Shown here in pieces: positions 50,652-59,193 of a stretch of DNA of 64,000 nt. Source of the DNA: Luteimonas deserti (GTDB lineage Bacteria; Pseudomonadota; Gammaproteobacteria; Xanthomonadales; Xanthomonadaceae); assembly GCF_013425765.1 (NCBI RefSeq), contig NZ_JACCJZ010000017.1:310001-374000 (forward strand), written 5' to 3'. The notes beneath the pieces were generated by a model. The model searched no databases. It was not told where the DNA came from and was given only the letters and a program-made list of their open reading frames with translations. Both the position numbers and the translations under genes were made by a program. Each line of letters starts with the position of its first letter. Within the stretch, counting starts at the first letter, position 1.

Positions 50652-50677
50652 CCGAGGCTTCGCCCGAAGCCACGGAC
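50650..50677. promoter_or_regulatory. 28-base inverted repeat, operator or 5'-UTR hairpin candidate
   Basis: Arms GTCCG-A-GGCTTCG and CGAAGCC-A-CGGAC around a two-base centre (CC). Only the central A/A pair is mismatched. It overlaps the -10-like TAGCGT and ends 8 bases before the ATG, so it could be a repressor operator or an mRNA hairpin that affects translation. Confidence 0.45.
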
Positions 50678-50684
50678 AGACGCC

Positions 50685-52493
50685 ATGACTGCCAGACCCG
50701 CACCCCGCTTGCTCTCCCTCGCAGTCTCGGCGCTGCTCGTCGCCGCGGGTCCCGTGCTTGCCCAGCAGGGCGACGGCACCGACACCGCCAGCCGCAATAC
50801 CGTGTTCAAGCCGGCGCCCGCGGAGCCGACGCCCGAGCGCCTCGCAGAGCTCACCATGCCCGACGGCTTCGAAATCGGGGTGTTCGCTTCCGGGTTGCAG
50901 AACCCGCGGATCCTCGCCATGCATCCCGATGGCCACGTCTACGTCTCGCGGCGCGAGCAGGGCGATGTCCTGCTGCTGCACGACACCGATGGCGATGGAC
51001 GTGCGGACGGTGCGCCGGTCCCCGTGCTGCATCGGCCTGCGGCGCACGGACTCGCCGTCCACGGCGACCATCTCTATGTCGTCACCGTGAAGGAACTGCT
51101 GCGCGCGCCGATCCAGGCCGATGGCCGCCTCGGCGAACCCGAACTGCTCGTCGACGACTTGCCCGACGGTGGCCAGCACCCCAACCGCACCATGGCCTTC
51201 GGCCCGGACGGCAAGCTCTATCTGAGCATCGGGTCGACCTGCAACGCCTGCAACGAGACCAATCCGGAACACGCGACCCTGCTGCGCATGGAGCCCGACG
51301 GCAGCTCGCGCACCATCTTCGCCAGCGGGCTGCGCAATACCGTCGGCTTCGGCTGGCAGCCGACCACCGGCGAGCTGTGGGGGATGGACCACAACATCGA
51401 CAGTCTCGGTGACGACCAGCACCCGGAAGAACTCAACCGGATCGAGCTGGGCAAGCAATACGGTTGGCCGCACGTATTCGCAGACGGCGGCCTGCATCCG
51501 CAGACCACGCCGCCCGGCGGCATCAGCAAGGCGCAGTGGCGGGAAATGAGCGAGCCGATGGTCATGGGCTACACCGCCCATGCAGCGCCGATGCAGATGG
51601 CGTTCTACCAGGGCGCCTCCTTCCCGGCCGAATACCGCGGAGATGCCTTCGTGGCGATGCGGGGCTCGTGGAACGCGAAGCCGGCCGTGGGCTACGAAAT
51701 CGTGCGCGTGCGGTTCGACCGCGGCCGCCCCACCGGCATCGAGCCCTTCGTCAGCGGGTTTCTAGTCGATGACGGGACCGCGCATCTCGCCCGTCCGGTC
51801 GGGCTCGCAGTGTTGCCCGACGGCGCGCTGCTGCTCAGCGACGACGGCAACGGCGTGATCTACCGCATCGCCTACAGCGGCGGCTCGCGGTCACCGCGCG
51901 CCGCGTCGCGGACTCCGGCCGTTCCGGCCGGCCCGATGGAGCAGCAAGCGTTGAAGGGGCACGGGGTGCCGCTGGCCCTGGATCGACGTGAGACGCGGGC
52001 ACGCTCGAGTACACCGGGGTCGCTGCAATCCGCAGCCTTCGCCGATGGACAGCCGATTCCCGAGCGCTACAGTGATTACGGCGAGGGGGTTTCGCCGCCG
52101 CTGAGCTGGCAGGCCGTCGAAGGCGCGCGCTCGTACGCGCTGATCATGGAGGATCCCGATGCCGACCAGCCCAAGCCGTTCGTGCACTGGGTGGCCTGGA
52201 ATATTCCCGGCACGATCACCTCGTTGCCCGAAGCCATGCATACGCATCCACGCCTGACCGAACCCGACGGCCTGCGCCAGGGCCGCAACAGTCGCGGCTC
52301 CACCGGATACTTCGGCCCCAAGCCGCCGCCGGGCACGGGCGTGCACCATTACCATTTCCAGTTGTTCGCGCTGGACACCACGCTCGACGTGCTGCCCGGG
52401 GCCGATCGCGACAGCGTGCTCAAGGCGATGCAGGGGCACGTCATCGGCCGTGCACGTGTGGTCGGCACGTTCGCGGCGCCCGGCGAGGACTGA
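50685..52493 (+). CDS. Secreted PQQ-type sugar dehydrogenase fused to PEBP (YbhB/YbcL) domain
   Basis: 602 residues with a signal peptide (APRLLSLAVSALLVAAG, then VLAQQG). Residues 50-405 are a sorbosone/GDH-B-like propeller: LTMPDGFEIGVFASGLQNPR, HPDGHVYVSRREQGDVLLLH, HPNRTMAFGPDGKLYLSIGS, WGMDHNIDSLGDDQHPEELN, QYGWPHVFADGG and LARPVGLAVLPDGALLLSDD. A linker follows, then a phosphatidylethanolamine-binding (YbhB-type) domain from about residue 440, with SPPLSWQAVEGARSYALIME and DPDADQPKPFVHWVAWNIPG, where the HWV segment lines the anion pocket. The linker is short and no internal start is evident, so the two are one polypeptide. The pairing of a sugar oxidase with a PEBP module is unusual. 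It lies behind a long palindrome. Confidence 0.85.
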   Translation: MTARPAPRLLSLAVSALLVAAGPVLAQQGDGTDTASRNTVFKPAPAEPTPERLAELTMPDGFEIGVFASGLQNPRILAMHPDGHVYVSRREQGDVLLLHDTDGDGRADGAPVPVLHRPAAHGLAVHGDHLYVVTVKELLRAPIQADGRLGEPELLVDDLPDGGQHPNRTMAFGPDGKLYLSIGSTCNACNETNPEHATLLRMEPDGSSRTIFASGLRNTVGFGWQPTTGELWGMDHNIDSLGDDQHPEELNRIELGKQYGWPHVFADGGLHPQTTPPGGISKAQWREMSEPMVMGYTAHAAPMQMAFYQGASFPAEYRGDAFVAMRGSWNAKPAVGYEIVRVRFDRGRPTGIEPFVSGFLVDDGTAHLARPVGLAVLPDGALLLSDDGNGVIYRIAYSGGSRSPRAASRTPAVPAGPMEQQALKGHGVPLALDRRETRARSSTPGSLQSAAFADGQPIPERYSDYGEGVSPPLSWQAVEGARSYALIMEDPDADQPKPFVHWVAWNIPGTITSLPEAMHTHPRLTEPDGLRQGRNSRGSTGYFGPKPPPGTGVHHYHFQLFALDTTLDVLPGADRDSVLKAMQGHVIGRARVVGTFAAPGED

Positions 52494-52504
52494 TGCCGGG
52501 CCGA

Positions 52505-52533
52505 TGCGGGCACGCCTCCAGGGTGTGCCCGCA
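52505..52533 (+). terminator. Hairpin after PQQ-PEBP gene
   Basis: TGCGGGCAC and GTGCCCGCA form a perfect 9-base stem with an 11-base loop, 11 bases after the stop codon. No U-tract follows. Confidence 0.45.
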
Positions 52534-53157
52534 GTCGCATGTCCGGGATCAGTTTGCGTTGTCGCTGCGGGTGGCGAACGGCAGGCCGCATCCTAGCGCC
52601 GGGTCGCCTGCGCAAGCCGTTCGGCGAGAACTTCCGGGCGGACAGTGCACGTCGACGTCCGTGAGGATCGTCGGTGGGTCGTGGTCGCCTCATCCGTTTG
52701 CAAAGTCGGCTGAACCCGCTGCGACAGTGCGACCGCGCGTTGGATGCAAGCCATCGCGTGCCGCGCGATCTGCAACAGCCGCTAGAGCCTCGAAGGCAAC
52801 GTAGCAAGCTGCGGCGCGGGGCAGCCCGCCCGATCAAAGCTCGAAACAGCCCGACAGCGGAGCGGGCGGGCGAGGCAGGATCACCACGTGGGAGCGCCTG
52901 CCATTTCGCGACATCCGGTCGTGCCAGGCCATGCGGCGAGCCACCCCACCATCGGCAGGCCGGCCGGTCTGCCACGCGGTGGACGACGTCGCGCAGAGGC
53001 GGCAGGAACGTGCATCCGCCGGGCCTGTGCCCGCCCGCGTCGGTCGGTTCCGGGCAGTGCGATCGGCGGACGCGGCGTGGCGCGTGGTCCGACGTGCAGT
53101 CGGGCCAAGCAGGTCCGCGCGCGGGGTCCACGGGTCCCGGTCCCGCAGCCGCCCCGG
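52534..53157. other. Intergenic region
   Basis: About 620 bases with only chance-like frames. I see no gene. Confidence 0.45.
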
Positions 53158-53163
53158 TAGACT
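53158..53163 (+). promoter_or_regulatory. -10-like element TAGACT
   Basis: TAGACT ends 28 bases before the ATG of the DUF1456 gene, in line with the recurring TAGnnT pattern. Confidence 0.35.
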
Positions 53164-53191
53164 GCCGCCTTCCCGTACGCATCCCGGATCG

Positions 53192-53662
53192 ATGATCAAC
53201 AACGATGTTCTGCGCAGCATCCGCTACATGCTCGACCTCAGCGACCAGAAGCTGGCCGACATTGCGGCCCTGGCCGATCCGGCCTTCATCGTGGACAGGG
53301 CCGACGTGCGCGCCATGCTGCTCAAGGACGACGATCCGGAGTATCTGCCGTGCAGCGATGCCATGCTCGCGCACGTGCTCGACGGGCTGATCGTGCACCG
53401 GCGCGGACGCGACGGCGACCGGCCGGTGCGACCGGTGGAGCCGCGCATCACCAACAACGCGGTGTTGAAGAAGTTGCGGGTCGCGTTCGAGCTCACCGAT
53501 GTCGACATGCAGTCGGTGTTCGCCGCGGCGGGCTTTCCAATCGCCAAGCCCGAGCTGTCCGCCCTGTTCCGGCAGGCCGGCCACCGCAACTACCGCCCCT
53601 GCGGCGACCAGGTGCTGCGCAACTTCCTCAAGGGGCTGACGCTCCGCGTGCGTCCTGCCTGA
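53192..53662 (+). CDS. DUF1456 family protein
   Basis: 156 residues made of two similar halves. Each half starts with an Asn-Asn run and a helical block: INNDVLRSIRYMLDLSDQKL in the first and ITNNAVLKKLRVAFELTDVD in the second. Each then ends with a strand and a small Cys/Tyr-bearing loop (PEYLPCSDAMLAHVLDGLIV, RNYRPCGDQVLRNFLKGLTL). This is the tandem repeat of DUF1456 (YehS-type). It is cytoplasmic and its role is unknown. No neighbouring gene is linked to it. Confidence 0.88.
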   Translation: MINNDVLRSIRYMLDLSDQKLADIAALADPAFIVDRADVRAMLLKDDDPEYLPCSDAMLAHVLDGLIVHRRGRDGDRPVRPVEPRITNNAVLKKLRVAFELTDVDMQSVFAAAGFPIAKPELSALFRQAGHRNYRPCGDQVLRNFLKGLTLRVRPA

Positions 53663-54090
53663 GCCATCGTCCAACGCGCCGCGCGCCACGCCGCCGGACC
53701 GGACCGCGGCATCGATCCGGCCCGCGCATCGCACACGGCGGCCGCCGATTCGGCGTCAGTGACCCGGACGCTGGAATCGTCGACGCGGCCTCGGAACATG
53801 TAGCCGATGCGCCTGCGATGCATCGAGACGCCCGCGGCAGTGCGGCGAGGCCCGTCTGCTGCGACGTGCCGGTGGCGGCGTTCGGCCGATCCACCCGTGC
53901 ATCGACGTCGGCCGCCGGGCACGTGGACGCGTGGCCCGCAAGCCCGCGCGTCACGTTGCGTCGGCCCATCGATCGCCGGTGTCGAACCCTTGGACTATCC
54001 CCGGGGGGAGCTGGATGAAGCGCCGACGCCCGCGCCGCGCTGCGTGCCCTCGCTTCACTGCCGGCATCGGCCTCGGATGTGCCGATGCCG
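53663..54090. other. Convergent intergenic region
   Basis: About 430 bases between the DUF1456 gene and the end of rlmF. I see no gene and no strong terminator. Confidence 0.4.
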
Positions 54091-55086
54091 CTAGCGTGCA
54101 CCCGACCGCCACGCCGCGCGTCGATCGGCGTCCAGAAACGTCCAGGCCACGAACCGGCTCTGCTTGCTGCCCTGGGCCATGGCCACCTCGCGCACGTCGA
54201 CGGCGCCTGCCAGGCGCAGCTGCCGACGCAGGCCGGAGAGGTGCTCAGCGCGCGCCACGAGGCTGGTGAACCAGAGCACCTGGGCCTGCACTTCGACACT
54301 GTCGCGCACCATGCGCCGGAGAAACTCCGCCTCGCCGCCGGCGCACCACAGTTCGTGCGCATGTCCGCCGAAGTTCGTCGCGGATGCGGCGACCACGGGG
54401 CCGGCCTGCGCCGGCCTTCGCCCGGCCAGCTGGCGGCGCTTGCGCTGGTGCACGCCCCGCGCCTCGTCGGCGGATGCATGGAACGGCGGGTTGCAGACGG
54501 TGGCGTCGAAACGCTCATCGGGAAGGAGCACGCCGCGGAAGATGTCGCTGCGGTGTGGCTGCCGACGCAGGGTGATCGCACGGTCGAGGCCATTGGCGGT
54601 CACGATGGCGGCCGCCACCTGCAGCGAGGTGGGCTGGATATCGCTGCCGACGAAATGCCAGCCGTATTCGGCATGGCCGAGCAGGGGATAGATGCAGCTG
54701 GCGCCGACGCCGACGTCGAGCACCCGCACTGCCGCCCCGCGCGGGATCGCGTCCCCTGCGGAGCCGGCGAGCAGGTCGGCCACGCCATGCAGGTAGTCCG
54801 CGCGCCCGGGGATGGGCGGACACAGCGCGCCGTCGGGCAGATCCCAATGCTGGATGCGGTAGTCGCAGCGCAGGATGGCGCGGTTCAGGGCGCGCACCGC
54901 CATCGGGTCGCCGAAGTCGATGCTGGTGTCGCCGCGGGGCGTGGTCACCAGGTGCGTGGACAGCGTCGGCCAGGCCTGGACCAGCCGTGCGAAGTCGTAA
55001 TGCCCCTGGTGCCGGTTGCGCGGGTGCAGCGCGGGCCGGGCGGCGGGGCCGGGTGATCGGAGCGGGCGGGGCGGTGGTGTCGTCAT
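54091..55086 (-). CDS. rlmF: 23S rRNA (adenine-N6) methyltransferase RlmF
   Basis: 331 residues. The N-terminus has LHPRNRHQGHYDFARLVQAW, typical of RlmF (YbiN), the enzyme that methylates A1618 of 23S rRNA. The Rossmann part shows RVLDVGVGASCIYPLLG (motif I, about 121-137), FVGSDIQPTSL and the catalytic NPPFH (199-203), then ATNFGGHAHELWCAGGEAEF. The NPPF motif is that of N6-adenine methyltransferases. The Arg/Pro-rich lead (first 20 residues) is longer than usual. Downstream on the same strand there is nothing; upstream, 38 bases away, is the RIO1 kinase gene, so both may be co-transcribed. Confidence 0.88.
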   Translation of the reverse strand: MTTPPPRPLRSPGPAARPALHPRNRHQGHYDFARLVQAWPTLSTHLVTTPRGDTSIDFGDPMAVRALNRAILRCDYRIQHWDLPDGALCPPIPGRADYLHGVADLLAGSAGDAIPRGAAVRVLDVGVGASCIYPLLGHAEYGWHFVGSDIQPTSLQVAAAIVTANGLDRAITLRRQPHRSDIFRGVLLPDERFDATVCNPPFHASADEARGVHQRKRRQLAGRRPAQAGPVVAASATNFGGHAHELWCAGGEAEFLRRMVRDSVEVQAQVLWFTSLVARAEHLSGLRRQLRLAGAVDVREVAMAQGSKQSRFVAWTFLDADRRAAWRSGAR

Positions 55087-55123
55087 CGGGCTCGTGGGAG
55101 AAACGCGGGCATCGGACGCGAGC

Positions 55124-55978
55124 TCAGTCCTCGTCGGCCGCCTCGCGGCCCTGCTGGCGGATCAGCGCGAGCTCGCGTGCATCGTTGATGGCATCGCGCA
55201 CGCCGTCGAGGTCGACCGCGTGCTCGTCGGGCGTGAAGTGGCCGGTCAACGGGGTGTCGGGCGCGAGCTGGCCGGCCTCGAACAGTGCCCACATCTCCTC
55301 GCCGTACCAGGTGTCGAGCAGGTCCGGCGCCCAGCGGCCCAGGGTGGCGGTGAGGTTGTTCACGTCGCGCAGCAGCATGGTGCGCGCGGCGTTGTTGCCG
55401 GTGGCGCTCACCACCTGGGGAAAATCGATCAGCACCGGACCCTCCGGATCCACGAGCACGTTGTAGGCGGACAGATCGCCGTGGATCAGGCCGCAGCACA
55501 GCATCCGCACCACGTCGCGCACCAGCGCCTGGTGGAACCGACGCGCGCGCGCCGGCTCCAGCTCCACTTCGCCCAGGCGCGGCGCGGAGAACCCGTCGGC
55601 GTCGGTGACCAGTTCCATCACCAGCACCCCGTGGAAGAAGCCGTAGGGTTCCGGCACGCGGACGCCGGCTTCGCGCAACTGGTAGAGCGCCTCCACCTCG
55701 GCGTTCTTCCATTCCGCTTCCTGCTGCCGGCGGCCGTAACGGCTGCCGGTGGCGACCGCGCGGGCCTCACGGCTGCCCCGGGATTTACGGCCTTCCTGGT
55801 ATTGCACCCGCTTCTGGAAGCTGCGCTGCGCCATGTCCTTGTAGACCTTGGCGCAGCGCACGTCGTCGCCCGCGCGCACGACGTAGACGGCCGCTTCCTT
55901 GCCACTCTTGAGAGGGCGCATCACTTCGTCGATGACGCCCTCGTCGATCAGCGTCAGGAGGCTCGCAGGTGTCTTCAC
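55124..55978 (-). CDS. RIO1-type serine protein kinase
   Basis: 284 residues. The sequence starts VKTPASLLTLIDEGVIDEVM, then RPLKSGKEAAVYVVRAGDDV, with the ATP-binding Lys in CAKVYKD. The catalytic loop is CCGLIHGDLSAYNVLVD and the metal-binding IDFPQV replaces DFG, as in RIO kinases. Conserved YQEGRKSRGSREARAVATGS and WKNAEVEALYQLREAGVRVP are typical of the bacterial PA4780 branch. RIO kinases act in small-subunit maturation in eukaryotes and archaea; the bacterial target is unknown. The GTG at 55978 matches the family's usual start (KTP). Longer frames upstream lack coding sense. Confidence 0.88.
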   Translation of the reverse strand: MKTPASLLTLIDEGVIDEVMRPLKSGKEAAVYVVRAGDDVRCAKVYKDMAQRSFQKRVQYQEGRKSRGSREARAVATGSRYGRRQQEAEWKNAEVEALYQLREAGVRVPEPYGFFHGVLVMELVTDADGFSAPRLGEVELEPARARRFHQALVRDVVRMLCCGLIHGDLSAYNVLVDPEGPVLIDFPQVVSATGNNAARTMLLRDVNNLTATLGRWAPDLLDTWYGEEMWALFEAGQLAPDTPLTGHFTPDEHAVDLDGVRDAINDARELALIRQQGREAADED

Positions 55979-56138
55979 AGGCTCGGGAACATGGCGCGCG
56001 TGCTCGCGCGGCGGGCGTGCAGTGTGGCGGAAAGCGCGTCCGCGTGCTGCGCGCGCGGTTTCCGCGACTGCGCACGGTCGATGTCGAATCCTGGCCCTGT
56101 CGCTCGTCGTCTCCACACATCCCCCCGCTGGAGTCCGC

Positions 56139-56777
56139 ATGATCATCCTCTACGGAACACCACCCACCCGCGCCGTGCGGGTCATCTGGCTCCTCAACGA
56201 GCTCGGGCTCGCCTATGAATGCCGGAGTGTCGACCTGATGCAGGGCGAGGCGCGGCGTGCACCGTTCATCGACCTCAACCCGGCTGCACGCGTGCCGGTG
56301 CTGGTGGACGGCGACGTGGTGCTCACCGAGTCCTCGGCGATTCCGCTCTATCTGGCGGAGAAGCACCCCGAAGCCGGTCTGATCCCGGCGTCGCTGGCCG
56401 ATCGCGCCCAGATGTACCGCTGGCTGTTCTTCCTCGCGACCGAGATCGAGCAGCCCCTGTGGCGGATCGTCCGCCATGGCGAACTCTATCCACCGGAGCG
56501 ACGACTGCCTGCGGACATCGCGCTCGCACGGGAGGAGTGCCTGGAGATGCTCGATGTCCTGGAGCGTCATCTCGCGGGCCGCGAAGTCATCGCCGGCGAC
56601 CGGCTGAGCGTGGCGGATTTCAATGCCGCATACACTCTCGACTGGGCCGAGGAGACCGGCCTGCTCGGGCAGACGCCCCGTCTCCGGGCGTATCTGGACG
56701 GCATGTACGCGCGGCCCACGGCGCCGCCGACCATCGCCGAAGCCGTGGCGGCGATCACCGCGGGCCCGGGCCGATGA
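56139..56777 (+). CDS. Glutathione S-transferase family protein
   Basis: 212 residues. The N-terminal thioredoxin-like domain reads ILYGTPPTRAVRVIWLLNEL, with the cis-Pro and binding Ser in LNPAARVPVLVDGDVVLTES, SAIPLYLAEKHP. The C-terminal helical domain follows (RAQMYRWLFFLATEIEQPLW, LSVADFNAAYTLDWAEETG). The conserved Glu-Ser that grips glutathione is present. Substrate unknown. GGAG lies upstream of the ATG. Its TGA overlaps the ATG of the DUF4287 gene (ATGA), so the two are translated together. Confidence 0.88.
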   Translation: MIILYGTPPTRAVRVIWLLNELGLAYECRSVDLMQGEARRAPFIDLNPAARVPVLVDGDVVLTESSAIPLYLAEKHPEAGLIPASLADRAQMYRWLFFLATEIEQPLWRIVRHGELYPPERRLPADIALAREECLEMLDVLERHLAGREVIAGDRLSVADFNAAYTLDWAEETGLLGQTPRLRAYLDGMYARPTAPPTIAEAVAAITAGPGR

Positions 56778-56989
56778 CCGGGCCGCGCGTATCCGGACCA
56801 GCCGCCTACTTCCCGTCGATCGAGGCCACGTACGGCCTGCCGGTATCGCACTGGCTGGACCTGCTCTCCGGCATGCAGGACCTGCCGCACATGGCGCAGG
56901 TGGCGGTCCTGAAACGCGAACACGGACTGGGACATGGTCACGCGAATGCGCTCGTGGCCTACCGGCGCTCGCAGCGGGGCGGAGGATGA
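56774..56989 (+). CDS. DUF4287 family small protein
   Basis: 71 residues. YFPSIEATYGLPVSHWLDLL, then MAQVAVLKREHGLGHGHANA and LVAYRR match the DUF4287 family: a small helical protein with an IE..yG....hW and LK..yglghghAnaLv signature. Role unknown. It overlaps the glutathione S-transferase gene by four bases, so it probably shares its transcript and perhaps its stress setting. An alternative longer frame in the same phase lies inside the transferase gene and is not used. Confidence 0.82.
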   Translation: MTGPRVSGPAAYFPSIEATYGLPVSHWLDLLSGMQDLPHMAQVAVLKREHGLGHGHANALVAYRRSQRGGG

Positions 56990-57273
56990 TGCGTCCATGG
57001 GCGCTCGACGGCTTTGCCGCGGTCGAGATGGCGCGCCTCGCCCGCGGGGGACGCACGCCGCGCGGGCTTGCGCCACGAGCGCACGAACGCACCCCGGATG
57101 CAATTCGGTCCCGTGGTGAGGTGCGCGTCGTCCGTCCGCTGCACCATCGCGGACCGGCGGGAATGCGCGCACGATCGCGCGCGCTGTCCTCAAGACCCCA
57201 GCCGGGCGGCCGATAGGATGACCACCGCCCCCGTGCGCGATCCGCCCCAGGGGCGACGCCGCGCCGTTCATGG

Positions 57274-59103
57274 ATGTTCCCCGTGTCCCAGACCTTCGTC
57301 GCCGATCCCTTACCGGCCGCCGGGCTTCCGCATTGCGATACCCCTGTCGACGCGGACGCCGCGGAAGCCGGCAGGCTCGCAGCCCTGCGTGATCTGGCAC
57401 TGCTCGATACTCCGGAGAGCGAGAGCTTCGATCGCATCACCCGGATGGCCGGCCGCCTGTTCGCCGCGCCGATCGCCGCGGTTTCGTTGACCGATGCGCA
57501 CCGGCAATGGTTCAAATCCCATGTCGGCACGGCCGGCCGCGAGATACCGCGCGAACTGGCGCCATGCGCCGAAGTGACCGCACGCGGCGACGTGCTGATG
57601 GTGTCGGACCTGCAGCAGGATCCGCGGTTCCGCGACAGCGTACTCGCACGGTCGGGCATTCGTTTCTACGCCGGCGCACCCCTGGTCACCCGGGATGGCC
57701 ACACGCTCGGCGCCATGTGCGTGCTCGACCAGCACCCGCGCGAGGCGAGCGAGGACGAGCTGGCGTCCCTGCGCGATCTGGCCGCGATGGTGATGGCGCA
57801 GATCGAGCTCGAACACGACTACGGCCGCCGCGATCCGCTCAGCGGCCTGCCCAACCGTCACCAGTTCGCCGACGACCTCGCCGATCTCGCACGCGCGCAT
57901 GCGGGGGCCCAGCGCGTCCTGCTTCTGGTAAGCCTGCTGGATCCCGCACGCCTGCAGGAGCTCATCGGTGTCATGGGCACGGGCTGCATCGACAGCCTCG
58001 TGCAGGCCAGCAGCCGCATCGTCAAGGACCGCTCAGGGCAGGGGTGCACGGCCTATCACGTCGACGTCGTGTCTTATGCCGTGCTGCTGGACGAGGCCCA
58101 GGCCGGCACGTGGACGTCGGTGATGGACGCGCTGTCGGCCGCCCTCTCCGCGCCCGTCGTCAGCAACGGAATCCCGGTGCAGATGGCGCCCGTCTTCGGC
58201 GTCTCGCCGCTGCTGGTGGGCGGTGCGAGCGCGGATGACGCGCTGCGCACGGCGATCAGCGCAGCCAGCGATGCACGTGCAGCCGACCTTGGTTGCGCGG
58301 TCTACAGCCCGGCCAGCGACGCCGCCAACCGCCGGCGCCTGACCCTGCTCACCGACTTCTCGACCGCGCTGGCGGGCGGGGACGCGCTGTCGCTGGTGTA
58401 CCAGCCACGCATCGATCTGCACAGTGGGCGCTGCGCCGGCGCCGAGGCGCTGCTGCGCTGGCGGCATCCGGTGCTCGGCGACATTTCGCCGGCCGAGTTC
58501 GTGCCGCTCGTCGAGCAGACCGCCTTTGCCCGCCCGATGACCGAATGGGTCATCGGCGCGGCACTCGACCAGCAGGCAGCGTGGCGAGCGCACGGGGCGA
58601 TCATCCCGGTTTCGGTGAACGTGTCGGCGCGCAACCTGGAAGAGGCGGACTTCATGCCGCGCCTGGCGGACCACCTCGCGCGACGCGGCCTGCCTGCGGA
58701 CGGGCTGGAGCTGGAACTCACCGAGACCGCGCTGATCCGCAATGCCGAGCATGTCCTGGCCCAGCTCGAGGGCCTGCGCGCCATGGGCGTGACCATCGCG
58801 ATCGACGATTTCGGCACCGGTTACAGCAACTTCGAATATCTACGCAAGCTGCCGGCCCGCGCGGTGAAACTGGACCGGAGTTTCGTCGGCGACCTGGGCC
58901 CCGACATCGAGGCTCGCGCACTCGCCCGCGCGATGATCGGCATCGCCCACGACCTGGGGTTGCGCGTCGTCGCCGAGGGCGTCGAGACGCAGGCGACCCT
59001 CGACGTGCTGCGCGCCTGGCACTGCGACGAGGTGCAGGGCTATCTGACCGGGCGGCCCATGAGCGCCGACGCGCTGGTGTGCCAGCTCGACGACGACCAT
59101 TGA
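57274..59103 (+). CDS. GAF - degenerate GGDEF - EAL cyclic-di-GMP phosphodiesterase
   Basis: 609 residues, no membrane segment. The GAF domain occupies about 50-180 (SFDRITRMAGRLFAAPIAAV, GIRFYAGAPLVTRDGHTLGA, MCVLDQHPREAS). A GGDEF-like region follows (RRDPLSGLPNRHQFADDLAD), but where GG[DE]EF should be there is YHVDVVSYAVLLDE, so it cannot make cyclic-di-GMP. The EAL domain from about 365 is intact: GAEALLRWRHP, LELELTETALI, AIDDFGTGYSNFEYLRKLPA, VVAEGVETQATL and CDEVQGYLTGRPMS, with the Glu, Asp-Asp and Lys residues that bind metal and substrate. So it should break down cyclic-di-GMP under control of a small-molecule GAF signal. Start uncertain (ATG 57274 or GTG 57283). Confidence 0.88.
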   Translation: MFPVSQTFVADPLPAAGLPHCDTPVDADAAEAGRLAALRDLALLDTPESESFDRITRMAGRLFAAPIAAVSLTDAHRQWFKSHVGTAGREIPRELAPCAEVTARGDVLMVSDLQQDPRFRDSVLARSGIRFYAGAPLVTRDGHTLGAMCVLDQHPREASEDELASLRDLAAMVMAQIELEHDYGRRDPLSGLPNRHQFADDLADLARAHAGAQRVLLLVSLLDPARLQELIGVMGTGCIDSLVQASSRIVKDRSGQGCTAYHVDVVSYAVLLDEAQAGTWTSVMDALSAALSAPVVSNGIPVQMAPVFGVSPLLVGGASADDALRTAISAASDARAADLGCAVYSPASDAANRRRLTLLTDFSTALAGGDALSLVYQPRIDLHSGRCAGAEALLRWRHPVLGDISPAEFVPLVEQTAFARPMTEWVIGAALDQQAAWRAHGAIIPVSVNVSARNLEEADFMPRLADHLARRGLPADGLELELTETALIRNAEHVLAQLEGLRAMGVTIAIDDFGTGYSNFEYLRKLPARAVKLDRSFVGDLGPDIEARALARAMIGIAHDLGLRVVAEGVETQATLDVLRAWHCDEVQGYLTGRPMSADALVCQLDDDH

Positions 59104-59155
59104 GTCCGGCGTGCCCGCGTCGCGGAACCCGGCGATCGAAGCAACGCCCTCTCAA

Positions 59156-59192
59156 CCGCGGCATGGCGCCCGCCGCATGGCCCATGCCGCGG
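59156..59192. terminator. Bidirectional hairpin between convergent genes
   Basis: CCGCGGCATGG and CCATGCCGCGG form a perfect 11-base stem with a 15-base loop between the EAL gene (ends 59103) and the minus-strand nei-type gene (ends 59194). It could stop both transcripts. Confidence 0.55.
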
Positions 59193-59193
59193 C

